Positions 36,728-46,018 of a stretch of DNA of 54,801 nt are shown piece by piece; the stretch's first letter is position 1, and each line of letters opens with the position of its first letter. Location of the stretch: positions 1 through 54,801 of the forward strand of contig JALGSV010000021.1 of NCBI GenBank assembly GCA_029821755.1. Reading direction: 5' to 3'. The DNA is from Candidatus Zipacnadum vermilionense (GTDB lineage Bacteria; Armatimonadota; Zipacnadia; Zipacnadales; Zipacnadaceae). The notes under the pieces are model-generated. The model was not told the DNA's origin, did not search any database, and was given only the letters and a program-made list of their open reading frames with translations. Made by a program: the position numbers and the translations under genes.

Positions 36728-38044
36728 TCATTGCCGTGGTAGCAGCCACTGCACGACGTTTGTCATCAACCTGGGCCAGTCCGACCAGTTCCAGAAGGCT
36801 GTCGCCCCGGCGGGCGGCTCCCCGAGCACGGTGATAGTGAGCGCCGCCACCCGGCCTTTGCCAAATTCCCAGACGACCAGCGCGGGCTGGCCGCCGGCCG
36901 TCATCTCCACCGTTGCGCCCGGCTTGGGCTTTGCCTGGTGCATCCACAAGACCAGGGGATCGCGCCCCCAGGCCAGTCCCTGCTTGGGGACGCTCCCCGG
37001 CCCGGGCTGCAGGGGAGCCGGCGCCAGCAGCGGCTTGAGGTCGTAAGAGCCGGGAATCGTCACCGGCAGCAGCGGCGCCAACAGGTCGCTGCGGTCCAGG
37101 GCGCCGCGGCCGGAAGCGAAAGGCCCCCCCACGACCAGCAGTCCGCCACCCGCCTTGACGAAGTCGTGGATCATGGCCCGCTGCGCCACCGTCAGGCACT
37201 CCGCGTCGGTGTCGCCCAGCACGACCAAGTCATAGCCCAACACTGTGTCATAGGGACGGGACCGAAGGGGTGGCGTGAGACCCTCCTCCTCGCCAGCGAG
37301 AGTGTCCGGGCGCTTCTCCTCCGCCTGCTGGCCCTGCAGTGGCACTCCAGCCAGCCCGCTCCCGCGCTGGCCGCGAACAACATAAGCGTAGTCCACCATC
37401 GCGCCCATGCGCTGCAGCAGCGTGTGGAGGCGATAGTGCTGGTAATACAGCCCTTTGACAAACCAGACACGGGTGCCCTCGTGGAGGAGCAACTTCGGGT
37501 TATCCGGTCGCTCAAACTTCGCGAACGTCAGTTGCTCCAGCTCCGTATAGAGGCGCTTGCGAATCACCATTACCCGGTCAATCCAGGCTGGGTGACCGGC
37601 AAGCTTGCGGACGACGCAGATGTTGAGGACCGGGGTCTGAATGGTGAACGGGTAGACGAATTCCTGGTACTCGCCCGATTCTCTGAAGTCGGTGCCGCGG
37701 GGGTGTTCCCACACTCCGCCGTTCTCCACGCCGAGGTCGAAAAGCAAATCGCGGCCGGTATTGTCCTCCACCTTCAGGCGGAAGCGCGCCTCGTACTCGC
37801 CGGGCAGGTATTCCATGGTGTAGCCGGAGGTGAACGTAGGCCAACCCGACCACGTCTTGCCAGACGTCGGGCATTCCAGCGCCTTGCCATCCAGCGCATC
37901 GGGATCATCGACAAGCGTGACCTCTGGATCGCTCGACCCCGTCGCTTCGTAGACCCACGTGGTCTCGGCTTCCTGTGCGTGCCCGCACGCCCATGCCCAC
38001 AGCAGCAGCAACGCCGACATGGCGACCACCGCACTGCGGCGCAT
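36728..38044 (-). CDS. secreted protein with C-terminal GATase-like domain
   Basis: 438 residues. ATG 38044 lies one base after the stop of the GH66-like gene (TGAGATG), so the two are likely translationally coupled; GGGAGG is the ribosome binding site. Signal peptide VVAMSALLLLWAWACGHAQ. Residues about 25-165 are a beta-sandwich (YLPGEYEARFRLKVEDNTG, WIDRVMVIRK), like a carbohydrate-binding module. Residues about 190-438 are a class I amidotransferase-like Rossmann domain (YDLVVLGDTDAECL, FVKAGGGLLVVGG, VVWEFGKGRVAALTITVLGE). The nucleophilic Cys of true amidotransferases is not seen at the expected turn, so it is more likely a ligand-binding or trimerisation-type domain, as in some GH42 and ThuA-like proteins. 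The damaged neighbour at 34846-36705 is a paralog. Confidence 0.7.
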   Translation of the reverse strand: MRRSAVVAMSALLLLWAWACGHAQEAETTWVYEATGSSDPEVTLVDDPDALDGKALECPTSGKTWSGWPTFTSGYTMEYLPGEYEARFRLKVEDNTGRDLLFDLGVENGGVWEHPRGTDFRESGEYQEFVYPFTIQTPVLNICVVRKLAGHPAWIDRVMVIRKRLYTELEQLTFAKFERPDNPKLLLHEGTRVWFVKGLYYQHYRLHTLLQRMGAMVDYAYVVRGQRGSGLAGVPLQGQQAEEKRPDTLAGEEEGLTPPLRSRPYDTVLGYDLVVLGDTDAECLTVAQRAMIHDFVKAGGGLLVVGGPFASGRGALDRSDLLAPLLPVTIPGSYDLKPLLAPAPLQPGPGSVPKQGLAWGRDPLVLWMHQAKPKPGATVEMTAGGQPALVVWEFGKGRVAALTITVLGEPPAGATAFWNWSDWPRLMTNVVQWLLPRQ

Positions 38045-38045
38045 C

Positions 38046-39902
38046 TCACCGCCTCCCCTCAAAGACCACGACGGTCCAGTACTGCAGTTCGGGCACGGTC
38101 ACCGTGAGACCGCCCTCCACGGGAGCAAGCGGCAGCGGGGTGCTCATCGGCCCGTCGGCCCCATCAGCGGTCAGCGCCAGCGCCCTGGTGATCGTCACCC
38201 CGGCAGGCGGAGCGAGGCGTACGGTGACGTTCTGCTGCGGCGCCGGCACGGCGTTCTTCTCATCGTAGCGCTCGCCGGTGGAGGGGTTGATGAGATGCAC
38301 GATGATCTGCGTCGACTTATCGGGCAGGTCGCGACGGCGCACGTACTCCTGCCACCAGATCTCGCCCGGCCCGGTGACGGTCAGCATCTTCGGTGAATCG
38401 CTGATGAACTGCAGCGTGTCATCGTAGAGTAAGCCGCAATAGCGGGCGTACAGGCGCATATAGGGCCAGTAATCCGGGGACGCAGCGTAGCACAGATGCA
38501 TGCCCGCCCCCATCAACACTCCGTACAGAATGCAGTTCTCGGGGCGCGGAGTCGCCGGCGTAGCGGCATGCGTTCGGTCGCCAGCAATACCCACGATGCC
38601 GTAAGGGAAGCCGCCGGCCTGGCGCACCGTGGGAATGGCCTGGCGCAGGTAGTCGCGCAGGAACGCCCAGTTGTTCAACCTCCCGCCCGGTTGGGTGATC
38701 TCGTTCATCCCTTCGTACATCACCAGCCCGCCGCGGGCGGCCTCCGCGCGCCACTTGGGCGAGGCCTGGGTGATATCCGTGTGCCAGCCGACGTTATCCC
38801 CGTAGATGAAATGCGCCACCGCCTTCTCGCCATCCGTCCGGATCCGGCGCACCAGGTCAGCCTCCAGCTTCGGGATATCAGTACCTGGCTTGACGGCGGG
38901 CTCACCGTGGATGTCCTTCACGTCGTCCACGTACCAACCGGCATTATCAAAGCGGATGCCGTCCCACCCAAACTGCTTCAGGGAGCCGACGATCTGGGAG
39001 AGGCCGAACTCCGCGACCTCGGGCTTCGCGATCAGCGGGCAGATGGCCCAAATGCCGCCGTCCCTTTGTTCCTTCCATTTGCCGTCCTGGAGACTCTCCT
39101 CCTCGGTCCAGTCCAGCACTTCGACATCGAACTTGCAGCCGTACCAGTCCTGCCCCCAGTGGTACCAGTCCGGATGCTGGCGTGCATGCTCGAACCCGAC
39201 CGGGCCCACCGCCCACTTGTCGGCATAGATGACGATCCATCCGCCCAGAGCATGCACGGTATCCGACATCTCCTGCATGCCCTGAAGGCTATCGAAGCGC
39301 CCGGCCTGTCCCGACGTCCAGAACTCCCTCTCCGTGGTCAGTTCGCTGAAGTCGCACGGCGCCCAAAAGGGCGTCTCCGCCATACAGAAGTACTGCTCCC
39401 GCATGCGCTGCGCTCCCCGCTTCACCGACTCGCCCCACCAGTCATGGCGGTGATCTGTTGCCGCCGTCGTGATGGTCAGGTGGCCGATCTTCAGCGGCGA
39501 GTCGGTCACCATGAAGAACTCGCGTGCACTGGAATCCGGCTGTCCCTCGACGGACAGGACCGCACGCGCCTCGTACCCGTACTCAGCGCCCTCGGCCTTC
39601 TTGCCCGTGGTGAACGGGACCGTGACCTCTTTGGTTTCCCCAGCGGTCAGGTCGAGGGGCTCATCGTAGACTGTATCCTCGCGATCCAACCGACTGCCGA
39701 GGATGACCCTCAACCGCGCTGACCGTGGCGCATTGTCTGCGTTGCTGACGGTCACAGCGATCGTGCCGGGCGCGGCGAACCCATACACCAGCTTATCGGG
39801 CCAGACTCTGTTCACCGTGACGCCGGTCGCGGCCCACGCAAGGCTGCCGCCGATGACCCAGGCCATCACCACTAGTCCAAGTTGCCCATAGACCCTCATC
39901 AT
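38046..39902 (-). CDS. secreted TIM-barrel glycoside hydrolase, GH66-like
   Basis: 618 residues from ATG 39902 (GGAGGG six bases upstream). Signal peptide QLGLVVMAWVIGGSLAWA. Residues about 28-135 are an Ig-like N-domain (IAVTVSNADNAPRSARLRV). The barrel (about 140-520) contains WIVIYADKWAVGP, FEHARQHPDWYHWG and FGWDGIRFDNAGWY; the Asp of RFDN fits a retaining nucleophile at the end of a strand, and MYEGMNEITQPGG may give the acid. A C-terminal beta domain (VHLINPSTGERYD) closes it. The layout recalls GH66 dextranase/cycloisomaltooligosaccharide enzymes, and more loosely GH27/GH31-like barrels. Substrate uncertain. First gene of the minus-strand operon with the two GATase-like genes. Confidence 0.7.
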   Translation of the reverse strand: MMRVYGQLGLVVMAWVIGGSLAWAATGVTVNRVWPDKLVYGFAAPGTIAVTVSNADNAPRSARLRVILGSRLDREDTVYDEPLDLTAGETKEVTVPFTTGKKAEGAEYGYEARAVLSVEGQPDSSAREFFMVTDSPLKIGHLTITTAATDHRHDWWGESVKRGAQRMREQYFCMAETPFWAPCDFSELTTEREFWTSGQAGRFDSLQGMQEMSDTVHALGGWIVIYADKWAVGPVGFEHARQHPDWYHWGQDWYGCKFDVEVLDWTEEESLQDGKWKEQRDGGIWAICPLIAKPEVAEFGLSQIVGSLKQFGWDGIRFDNAGWYVDDVKDIHGEPAVKPGTDIPKLEADLVRRIRTDGEKAVAHFIYGDNVGWHTDITQASPKWRAEAARGGLVMYEGMNEITQPGGRLNNWAFLRDYLRQAIPTVRQAGGFPYGIVGIAGDRTHAATPATPRPENCILYGVLMGAGMHLCYAASPDYWPYMRLYARYCGLLYDDTLQFISDSPKMLTVTGPGEIWWQEYVRRRDLPDKSTQIIVHLINPSTGERYDEKNAVPAPQQNVTVRLAPPAGVTITRALALTADGADGPMSTPLPLAPVEGGLTVTVPELQYWTVVVFEGRR

Positions 39903-40053
39903 CGTGTTCCCTCCGTGGCAGTGCTTAGCGCAGTGGACGAGTATGGACGCTATCGACCATGGCGACTACCGGTAGCGTCACCGGTGTGCCTGTGAGGCAG
40001 TACTGTACGTCCTGCGGGAAGCTGGGGCGCATCGCCCTGTGAGGACAGGTGTG

Positions 40054-40059
40054 ATTATA
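40054..40059 (-). promoter_or_regulatory. possible -10 box (TATAAT) upstream of the GH66-like operon
   Basis: A consensus TATAAT on the minus strand about 150 bp before ATG 39902. No good -35 hexamer stands at the right distance, so this is a weak call. The rest of 39903-40135 holds nothing else I recognise. Confidence 0.25.
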
Positions 40060-40135
40060 TCCGTTGGCCGGAGAGCTACGCCTCCTAAGAGATACTCGCG
40101 GCAAGCAGGGCCTCAGAGCCTGGTCGCTGTCCCGG

Positions 40136-40423
40136 TCACTGCTGCCGGCTGGCTGGTTCCTGGCTGGTCAAGGTCAACTCCCCGCAGGCGGCCTCGCCTC
40201 CGGCGAGCAGCGTCACTTGCGTCTGTCCGTCCGCCCAGCGCTTGGCCACTGCCGCCGTACCGGAGAGCCGCACCGGCCCGTCAGTCACTGTGACCGGGTC
40301 CTTGCTGAGCAGGATCCAGTGCGTTTGGTCGGGCAACGTCACCTTGAGGAGGCGTCCGTCGGCCAGCGTGGTGATTGCCAGCACTCGGGACATGGGGGAC
40401 ACTTCCTCTCGCTGGAGTGTCAA
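40136..40423 (-). pseudogene. C-terminal scrap of a heparinase-like paralog
   Basis: The 95-codon frame reads AITTLADGRLLKVTLPDQTH, WILLSKDPVTVTDG, VRLSGTAAVAKRW and VTLLAGGEAACGELTLTS. It lines up with the last 75 residues of the protein at 40801-44148 (YTSLADGKGVKVVTPKGTDW, VFLSDEPVQWTGEG, LSFSGTAGAIRQ). Only the last beta domain survives, in inverted orientation to that gene. No ribosome binding site or signal peptide. The stretch 40424-40800 beyond it shows no gene. Confidence 0.6.
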
Positions 40424-40800
40424 CGGCGGGGACGCTGGTCTTGTCCTCGGCGTTGTGGGGCTTGGCGGTGGCCTGGTGGGTATGATGGGTTAGTCTTCCC
40501 GCCTCCGTCGCCGACGGTTCCTCGATCTGTTTGTGCTGGGAGTCGCCTTCAGGCCATCTCGCTCTTCCTTGGCGTTGGGGCCCACAGGTCCCCGGTTAAC
40601 GGAGATTCAGAATCCTACGGGGAGGGAAGAGGCGTCTCCTCGGGGAAGACTCCCTCGAGCCCCCCAGTTCCACCTCTTCGTGACGGGGGGCGATGGCCAA
40701 GCGTTGCTGACGACGAGCCCGCCGGGATCCCTCGGGTAGGGAGCAACGCTCACAACCAGATGAAGCACGACCCACAATCGAAGGGGAGGGGCACACGATA

Positions 40801-43800
40801 ATGCGGAAGCTTCTTGTGGCAGGCATCTTGATGGTGTTAGTGGCGACGGCGGGGCAGGCGGACATGATCTTCACGCTCCAGGACTACTTGCACCACCAGT
40901 GGCGCGATGAGTTGGTGACATATCGGGTGGACAAAGGGAAGGTGCCGCGCCCGGCGCGGCTGATGGGGCCGAGGGGACAGTTTGTCCCCGTGCAGATACG
41001 GGACCTAGGCCAAGAGGCTGAAGTGGCCTTCATCGTTCGCGATCTGCCGGCAGATGGCGAGGTCACCTACACATTGACTGCCGGGACGGCCATTGGCCGG
41101 CCCCTGACGCAAACGCTCAGGAACGGCCTGCTGCTGGACGCCGGTGAGGTGGCGGCCCTGGTGCCGGGGGTGGGCGAGGAGAGGCCCGCCGGCAAGACGC
41201 TGGCCGAGGTGCGGGCGCCGCTGCTGGGAGTGCGCACGGCGGGGGGCCAGTGGCTGGGTTCGGGGCGACTGGTGGGCGACCTGCCGGTCAAGTCCATGCA
41301 GACGACTCTGGTGGCCTCCGGGCCGGTGTACGCCGAAGTGCGCACTGACTACGTGGTGGAGGGTGGACGGTACTCGATGACCGTGCGCGTGGTAAAGGGC
41401 CAGCCGGCAGTGCTGGTGTCCGAGGAGTTCGACATGCCCGGCACGGCGGCAGAGAAGTGTTTCTTCCAATACGACCTGAAGGAAGGCTTCGAGCCAGAGA
41501 GGCTGGCCGTTCTGGGGCGGCTGTGGCGCCAGCGCACCGACGCCACCAAGGTGTGGATGGACGCCGTTAACCAGAGCCTCGGCGAGGGTGGGGACGACTA
41601 CAAACTAGACTTCGACGCCGACCGACGCGAGGTGGCCTGCATTGGCTACGTGACCTGGTGGCCGGAAACGGTACGGGTGATGGCCCTGCACGCCAGCCCC
41701 ACCGGCCAGACGCTCGCCTTCTTCCCCACCCGCATCGGCCAGTGGCGCAACCCCATGGGCTGCTACCTGGAGACTCGCAAGGACGGCAGCCTGTACCTGT
41801 CACTGCCCTTATACATCCAGCAGAGCTGGGCCAATGACGGGGTGGGCGGGCGCGGCTCCTTCGGCAGCGGCAGTCTCGAGAGCGGCTGGCCGCTCACGGC
41901 GCTGCGAAGACATTGGGCCATGATCCTCACCCCGGAAGAGGAGGCCTTCCCCGCCGTCGGGCGATCGTCCGTAGGGGAGGCGGTCGTCAAGTACTCCGAC
42001 CTGCCGCTGGATAAGCTCAAGGACTGGATCTTCAACTGGGACTGGGACGGGGTGAAGTACCCGCGGCTGTATGTGGACCCCGACAAGCTGGCGGAGACGC
42101 GAGTGCGAGCCCAACAAATCCCGGGGTGGGACGCGGGCCTACGCACCTATCCTACGCGCCCCCTGACCTATGTGCTTACCGGGGACCCCGAGGTCGGCGA
42201 CGAGTTGCTGCACGCAGGCGTGCCGGAGCAGAACGCCTCGTGGTATGCCAACGCCGGCGCCCTGCCGGGCTTGCGGTTCTACGTGTCGAACATTCTCGAT
42301 AGATGGGGCTACGTCGGCTTCATGGCTCCCAACAACGCCGCGCCAATGAACGAGCTGGTGCGCTTTGACGCCGCCATGTCCGTGCCGGAGGCCACCGAGG
42401 CCGAGAAGGCGGAGATGCAGGAACTGACGGCGTTCGTGGCCCAGGTCGTGTACGACACCGACTGGCATGCGGTAGGGGCCGGCTGGCATCTGGGCAATCC
42501 CAACATGCCGCCCCGGCAGGAGGCCCACTTGGGCGTGGCCTCCCGGACGCTGCCCACGCACCCCCTGGCCGCCGCCTGGGCGGCCCGCGGCGCCGCGCAG
42601 CAGGAGCGCTCGCTGCGTGAGCAGGTCAGACCCTCCGGGGCCTGGATCGAGTGCCCCCACTACCAGTATGAAGCAGCTTTCTACCCAATGATGCAGGCCG
42701 CGATGCCTCTGAAGCTGCAGGGCACCTACGACGTCTTCGCCAATCCGCTCCTCAAGAAGACGATGGTCTACCTGGTCAACCTGCTCACCCCACCCGATCC
42801 GCGCTTCAAATCAGGGGTGCAGAAGCTGCGTACGCTACCGGCTTTCGGCAACGGCTCGTGGGAATTCATGCCGGTCACGGGCTGGATCGCAGCCATGTCG
42901 GCCCAAGACGACCCTGAGTTCTCCCAGGAGATGATGTGGGCCTGGGAGGAGCAGGGCGGCCAGCTCTGGTTCCCGATGAGTCAGTTGGTAGTGGACCCGG
43001 CACTGCCGGGGAAGCAGCCCGACTTGACGAGTAGCCTCTATGAGGGTTTCGGCGCGGTGCTCCGCTCCGGATTCCCCTCGGAGGACGAGACATGGATGGC
43101 CTTCCGCCACGGCGACTGCGTGGCCCACTACGACTATGGCGACCAGGGGAGCTTCATGCTGTTCGCGAAGGGAGCGCCGCTAGTGCTGCATTTCGGCTCG
43201 CAGTACGCTCCGTCCTTCCAGGGCGCCTGGTACTATAACCGGGCCTGCTTCAACCACCGGCCAGTCACGGCGGCCGACACCGAGGTTTTCAAGATGCTGC
43301 AGGAGTATGAGCTAGACCCCGCCAACTTCTCGCTAGGGACGGAGGCCTGGGCCGAGACAGAGGGCGGCTCGTATGTGATGAGCAACCGCGGCTTCTTCAC
43401 CGGCGTGCAGGCGGACTACGCGCGGGGGGAGCAGGTGCAGCGGGCCCAGGCGGCGGTAGGCAAGACGCCCGACTACCGGCAGCCGGGCAATAGCCCGCTG
43501 CCGACCATCTCCATTCCCGAGACCCACTGGAACCGGCGGATCGCTCTACTCAAGGACGCGGATCCGCTGGCGCCCAACTACTTCGTGATCCGCGACGACC
43601 TGATCGGGCAGAGCGGCTATCCCGGTGAGTGGAACATCTGGGCCCTGGCGCAGGACGTGCAGTTCAACGCCAATCAGGCGATAGTGACCAGCAAGTACGG
43701 CGTGCTCATGGACGTATTCATGGCTGAGCCCCTGCAGCCGCAGTGGTCCACGCAGCAGACGTCCCACAACTTCCTCGCCGGTCCCTCCAGCCAGTACGCA

Positions 43801-44148
43801 GTGGACAAGCCTTGGCAGGAGACGCTGACCAATCTGCGAGCGAAGCAAGCGCCGGGGAAGGGCTTCCTGGCAGTGCTCTACCCACGCAAGGCCGACGAGC
43901 CCCTGGCCACCTACACCTCTCTCGCCGACGGCAAGGGGGTCAAGGTGGTCACGCCTAAAGGCACCGACTGGGTCTTCCTGAGTGATGAGCCGGTGCAGTG
44001 GACCGGGGAGGGGCTGTCCTTCTCCGGGACGGCCGGGGCGATCCGCCAGGCGGGGGACCAGTGGACAGTGGAGTTCTTTGAGCCAGGCGAGGCCACGGTC
44101 AACGGGAAGACTATCAAGGCCGACGAGCCACAGGAAGTCGTGCTGTAG
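40801..44148 (+). CDS. secreted heparinase II/III-like polysaccharide lyase, paralog 2
   Basis: 1115 residues from ATG 40801, with GGGGAGGGG upstream. Signal peptide LLVAGILMVLVATAGQA. N-domain FTLQDYLHHQWRDELVTY matches paralog 1 at 30101. Helical centre with WHLGNPNMPPRQEAHLGVAS and IECPHYQYEAAFYPMMQ. Lyase-type sandwich: LRSGFPSEDETWMAFRHGD, VAHYDYGDQGSFMLFAKGAP, LHFGSQY, in which the HYD-x-G-D-x-G-S-F block carries the presumed catalytic His and Tyr. The C-terminal beta domain is the one whose scrap is found at 40136-40423. About 110 residues shorter than paralog 1. Exported; substrate unknown. No obvious co-transcribed partner: recombinase debris follows. Confidence 0.7.
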   Translation: MRKLLVAGILMVLVATAGQADMIFTLQDYLHHQWRDELVTYRVDKGKVPRPARLMGPRGQFVPVQIRDLGQEAEVAFIVRDLPADGEVTYTLTAGTAIGRPLTQTLRNGLLLDAGEVAALVPGVGEERPAGKTLAEVRAPLLGVRTAGGQWLGSGRLVGDLPVKSMQTTLVASGPVYAEVRTDYVVEGGRYSMTVRVVKGQPAVLVSEEFDMPGTAAEKCFFQYDLKEGFEPERLAVLGRLWRQRTDATKVWMDAVNQSLGEGGDDYKLDFDADRREVACIGYVTWWPETVRVMALHASPTGQTLAFFPTRIGQWRNPMGCYLETRKDGSLYLSLPLYIQQSWANDGVGGRGSFGSGSLESGWPLTALRRHWAMILTPEEEAFPAVGRSSVGEAVVKYSDLPLDKLKDWIFNWDWDGVKYPRLYVDPDKLAETRVRAQQIPGWDAGLRTYPTRPLTYVLTGDPEVGDELLHAGVPEQNASWYANAGALPGLRFYVSNILDRWGYVGFMAPNNAAPMNELVRFDAAMSVPEATEAEKAEMQELTAFVAQVVYDTDWHAVGAGWHLGNPNMPPRQEAHLGVASRTLPTHPLAAAWAARGAAQQERSLREQVRPSGAWIECPHYQYEAAFYPMMQAAMPLKLQGTYDVFANPLLKKTMVYLVNLLTPPDPRFKSGVQKLRTLPAFGNGSWEFMPVTGWIAAMSAQDDPEFSQEMMWAWEEQGGQLWFPMSQLVVDPALPGKQPDLTSSLYEGFGAVLRSGFPSEDETWMAFRHGDCVAHYDYGDQGSFMLFAKGAPLVLHFGSQYAPSFQGAWYYNRACFNHRPVTAADTEVFKMLQEYELDPANFSLGTEAWAETEGGSYVMSNRGFFTGVQADYARGEQVQRAQAAVGKTPDYRQPGNSPLPTISIPETHWNRRIALLKDADPLAPNYFVIRDDLIGQSGYPGEWNIWALAQDVQFNANQAIVTSKYGVLMDVFMAEPLQPQWSTQQTSHNFLAGPSSQYAVDKPWQETLTNLRAKQAPGKGFLAVLYPRKADEPLATYTSLADGKGVKVVTPKGTDWVFLSDEPVQWTGEGLSFSGTAGAIRQAGDQWTVEFFEPGEATVNGKTIKADEPQEVVL

Positions 44149-44399
44149 ACCGCGTGCCCGACGCCAGGCGCGAGTAAGCGAAGCGGCGGCGAAGGTTGAG
44201 AGGCCTGCGCCGCCGGTGTTCCGGAGTGCAGGAGGCGGGGGAAGAAGGGACGCGAGGCTTCAGAGCTAACACCGCGAACCAGGCGGAGGGACCACACCAG
44301 GAGCAACTGACCTCCCCCATGCCGCATCGCGAGGCCCCGCGGCGGGAACTGGCGGCATACGTGGGAGCGCTGGGGGAGGCGGCCGACCGGCGCGAGTCC

Positions 44400-44818
44400 A
44401 AACAGCGCTGGCGCGTCGCCTGCGCCTGTGGACACTCCTCAGCCATTTTGCCTCCACCACCGTGGGCCGAGGCGAGCATCTCCCTGGCGTGGCGAACACC
44501 ATCGCTGACCGGCTGGAGTTCCGGCCTGAGGTGGGGCACGACTACCTGTTCACGGGTCGGGAAGGCAAGCCGCTGTCGATCAAGGGGATTGTGCGGGCCT
44601 TTGAGTTGGTGAAGCGGAGGGTGGGGTTGGTCCGCGAGGGGGTGACGCTGCACACGCTGCGGCATACCTTCGCGACCATGCTGCCGCAGGAGGGGTGCGA
44701 CCTGGTCTCGATCAAGGAAATGCTCGGGCATGCCGACCTGGCGACGACCTCGATCTACCTGCACGTCTGCGCGCCGCACCTGCAGGCGGGGGTGGCGCTG
44801 CGTCCGCTTGGCGGGTGA
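44400..44818 (+). mobile_element. tyrosine recombinase/integrase remnant
   Basis: The frame ending at 44818 reads VGHDYLFTGREGKPLSIKG, LHTLRHTFATMLPQEGCDLV, SIKEMLGHADLATTSIYLHV. H-x-x-R, LGH and the nucleophilic Tyr of the XerC/D-type core are present, but the first catalytic Arg and the arm/core-binding domains are not. The bases 44149-44400 before it hold no recognisable gene. Confidence 0.65.
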
Positions 44819-44834
44819 CCTTCGAGGGGAAAGA

Positions 44835-44867
44835 GCAGGGGGGCTTGTGATCGAGCAGCCCCCCTGC
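44835..44867 (-). terminator. hairpin terminator between integrase remnant and winged-helix gene
   Basis: Perfect 11-bp stem (44835-44845 with 44857-44867) and an 11-nt loop. On the minus strand it is followed by TCTTTCCCC, 40 bp beyond the stop of the winged-helix gene. It may also serve transcripts from the left. Confidence 0.6.
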
Positions 44868-44906
44868 GGCGCGGTTATTCAGTTGTGTGTCAAAGTCCCG
44901 TTCGGG

Positions 44907-45254
44907 CTAGTTGTGGTCGTATGGACCAGGAAAGTTGGCGATCATGCCGTCCAGAGTTTCGAGGAGAACGCTCAAGCTTTCTACCCGTCCTAAAATGGAT
45001 GCTCGGAACCTCGCGATGTCGGCGACATCAGTTGCGAGGTAGTATCCTTTCAGGTCTGAGTTCGACGCCATGATAGGGTAACCCAAGAGGCGAAGCCGCC
45101 GAATCGCGTCGCGTACGGCGACGTTCTCGCGGGTGATCGGCAGTCCGGCACGGGTGCTGATCACATCGCTCGTGATGGCATTCTCGGGACCTACTGCGGA
45201 GGTCTGCATGACCTCCAGAATTGCGTCGTCTACAGGTACAGCTGTCGTAACCAT
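44907..45254 (-). CDS. small winged-helix DNA-binding regulator
   Basis: 115 residues from ATG 45254 with a strong AAAGGAGA box. The region NAITSDVISTRAGLPITREN, VAVRDAIRRLRLLGYPIMAS, GYYLATDVADIARF has the length and pattern of a winged helix: a short N-terminal helix, a recognition helix around VRDAIRRLR, then a two-stranded wing ending in GYYLA. A C-terminal helical tail (FRASILGRVESLSVLLETL) may serve dimerisation. Similar small proteins are found in phages and integrated elements. It is transcribed away from a divergent promoter at 45301-45329, with a 14-bp palindrome between them. Regulation of its own and the divergent promoter is inference. Confidence 0.6.
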   Translation of the reverse strand: MVTTAVPVDDAILEVMQTSAVGPENAITSDVISTRAGLPITRENVAVRDAIRRLRLLGYPIMASNSDLKGYYLATDVADIARFRASILGRVESLSVLLETLDGMIANFPGPYDHN

Positions 45255-45276
45255 ATGAGTCTCCTTTGGCCCGTTC

Positions 45277-45290
45277 CCGGGCCGGCCCGG
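45277..45290. promoter_or_regulatory. 14-bp palindrome, candidate operator
   Basis: CCGGGCCGGCCCGG is its own reverse complement. It starts 22 bp upstream of the winged-helix start codon and ends 10 bp before the divergent -35 box. In GC-rich DNA such a palindrome can occur by chance. Confidence 0.35.
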
Positions 45291-45300
45291 TGTGGGCCTA

Positions 45301-45380
45301 TTGCAGGAGGGCTCCCCGGATGCTAAAATAGCAGTGTCGCGCTCGCCCGGTGCAGGAGGAGTATCTCAGGTGGCAAGCCT
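45301..45380 (+). promoter_or_regulatory. orphan promoter and ribosome binding site, divergent to the regulator
   Basis: TTGCAG (45301-45306), 17-bp spacer, TAAAAT (45324-45329); then AGGAGGAG and a GTG about eight bases on. The frame from that GTG stops after some ten codons (ASLGCVQCA), so the original target gene has been lost. Confidence 0.4.
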
Positions 45381-45410
45381 GGGATGCGTTCAGTGTGCAT
45401 GAGTGACCTA

Positions 45411-45702
45411 CTACCTTGCAGGGATGGGGCACTCATTCTCCTTGTTGGGTTGCTCCCCACGTGCTATGCTAATTGACCTCCTCGCGCATCCTCCGACTGA
45501 TCGTTGGGGGATTGCTCCTGGGTCAAGGGAGACTCGGGGGACGGCGGCGCGCTGTATTTCGTCGAGGTCGTAGTTCAGGTAGCGGATGGTCGTCCCTAGA
45601 TCCTCGTGGCCGAGGAGGGCCTGTACTTGCCGGATGTTGAGGCCGCTGTCGAGCCAACGCTTGGCGGCGAAGCGGCGGAGGCTGTGGAGAGAGTAGCGGT
45701 TG
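45411..45702 (-). mobile_element. tyrosine recombinase C-terminal fragment
   Basis: Frame: NRYSLHSLRRFAAKRWLDSG, LNIRQVQALLGHEDLGTTIR, YLNYDLDEIQRAAV, stop at 45411. H-x-x-R, LGHEDLGTT and the Tyr of the catalytic core are visible. The upstream part is replaced, exactly at about 45702, by IS3 orfA sequence. It differs in sequence from the integrase remnant at 44400-44818. Confidence 0.65.
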
Positions 45703-45936
45703 CGCCTGGTCCGCCACGATCCGTTTGAGCCGCGCATTCTCTTTCTCCAGCTCCCGGAGCCGTTTGGCCTGATCCACCCGCAGCCCCCCGTGCTCCTTGC
45801 GCCGGCGGTAATAGGTCTGGTCGGTTATCCCTAGCTTGCGGCACACTACCCCGACCGTGCCCCCCTGGGCTAATTCCACCTGCGCCTGTCGCAACACGTC
45901 AATGATCTGCTCCGGCGCGTACCCCTTGCTTGGCAT
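45703..45936 (-). mobile_element. IS3-family orfA remnant
   Basis: From ATG 45936: MPSKGYAPEQIIDVLRQAQV, ELAQGGTVGVVCRKLGITDQ, TYYRRRKEHGGLRVDQAKRL, then ELEKENARLKRIVADQA. This is the helix-turn-helix and leucine-zipper part of IS3 (IS407-type) OrfA. The gene is cut after ADQA. The element's outer end probably lies near 46010-46018, where TGTCCTTGCCCCCGG can be read on the minus strand; no second inverted repeat was found. Confidence 0.7.
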
Positions 45937-46018
45937 CCTGCTTGCCCCTTTCTTCCTGCGCCAGCTTTCCCTATACTGACCTAACAGTTGGACTTGTTTC
46001 CGGGGGCAAGGACAAACC

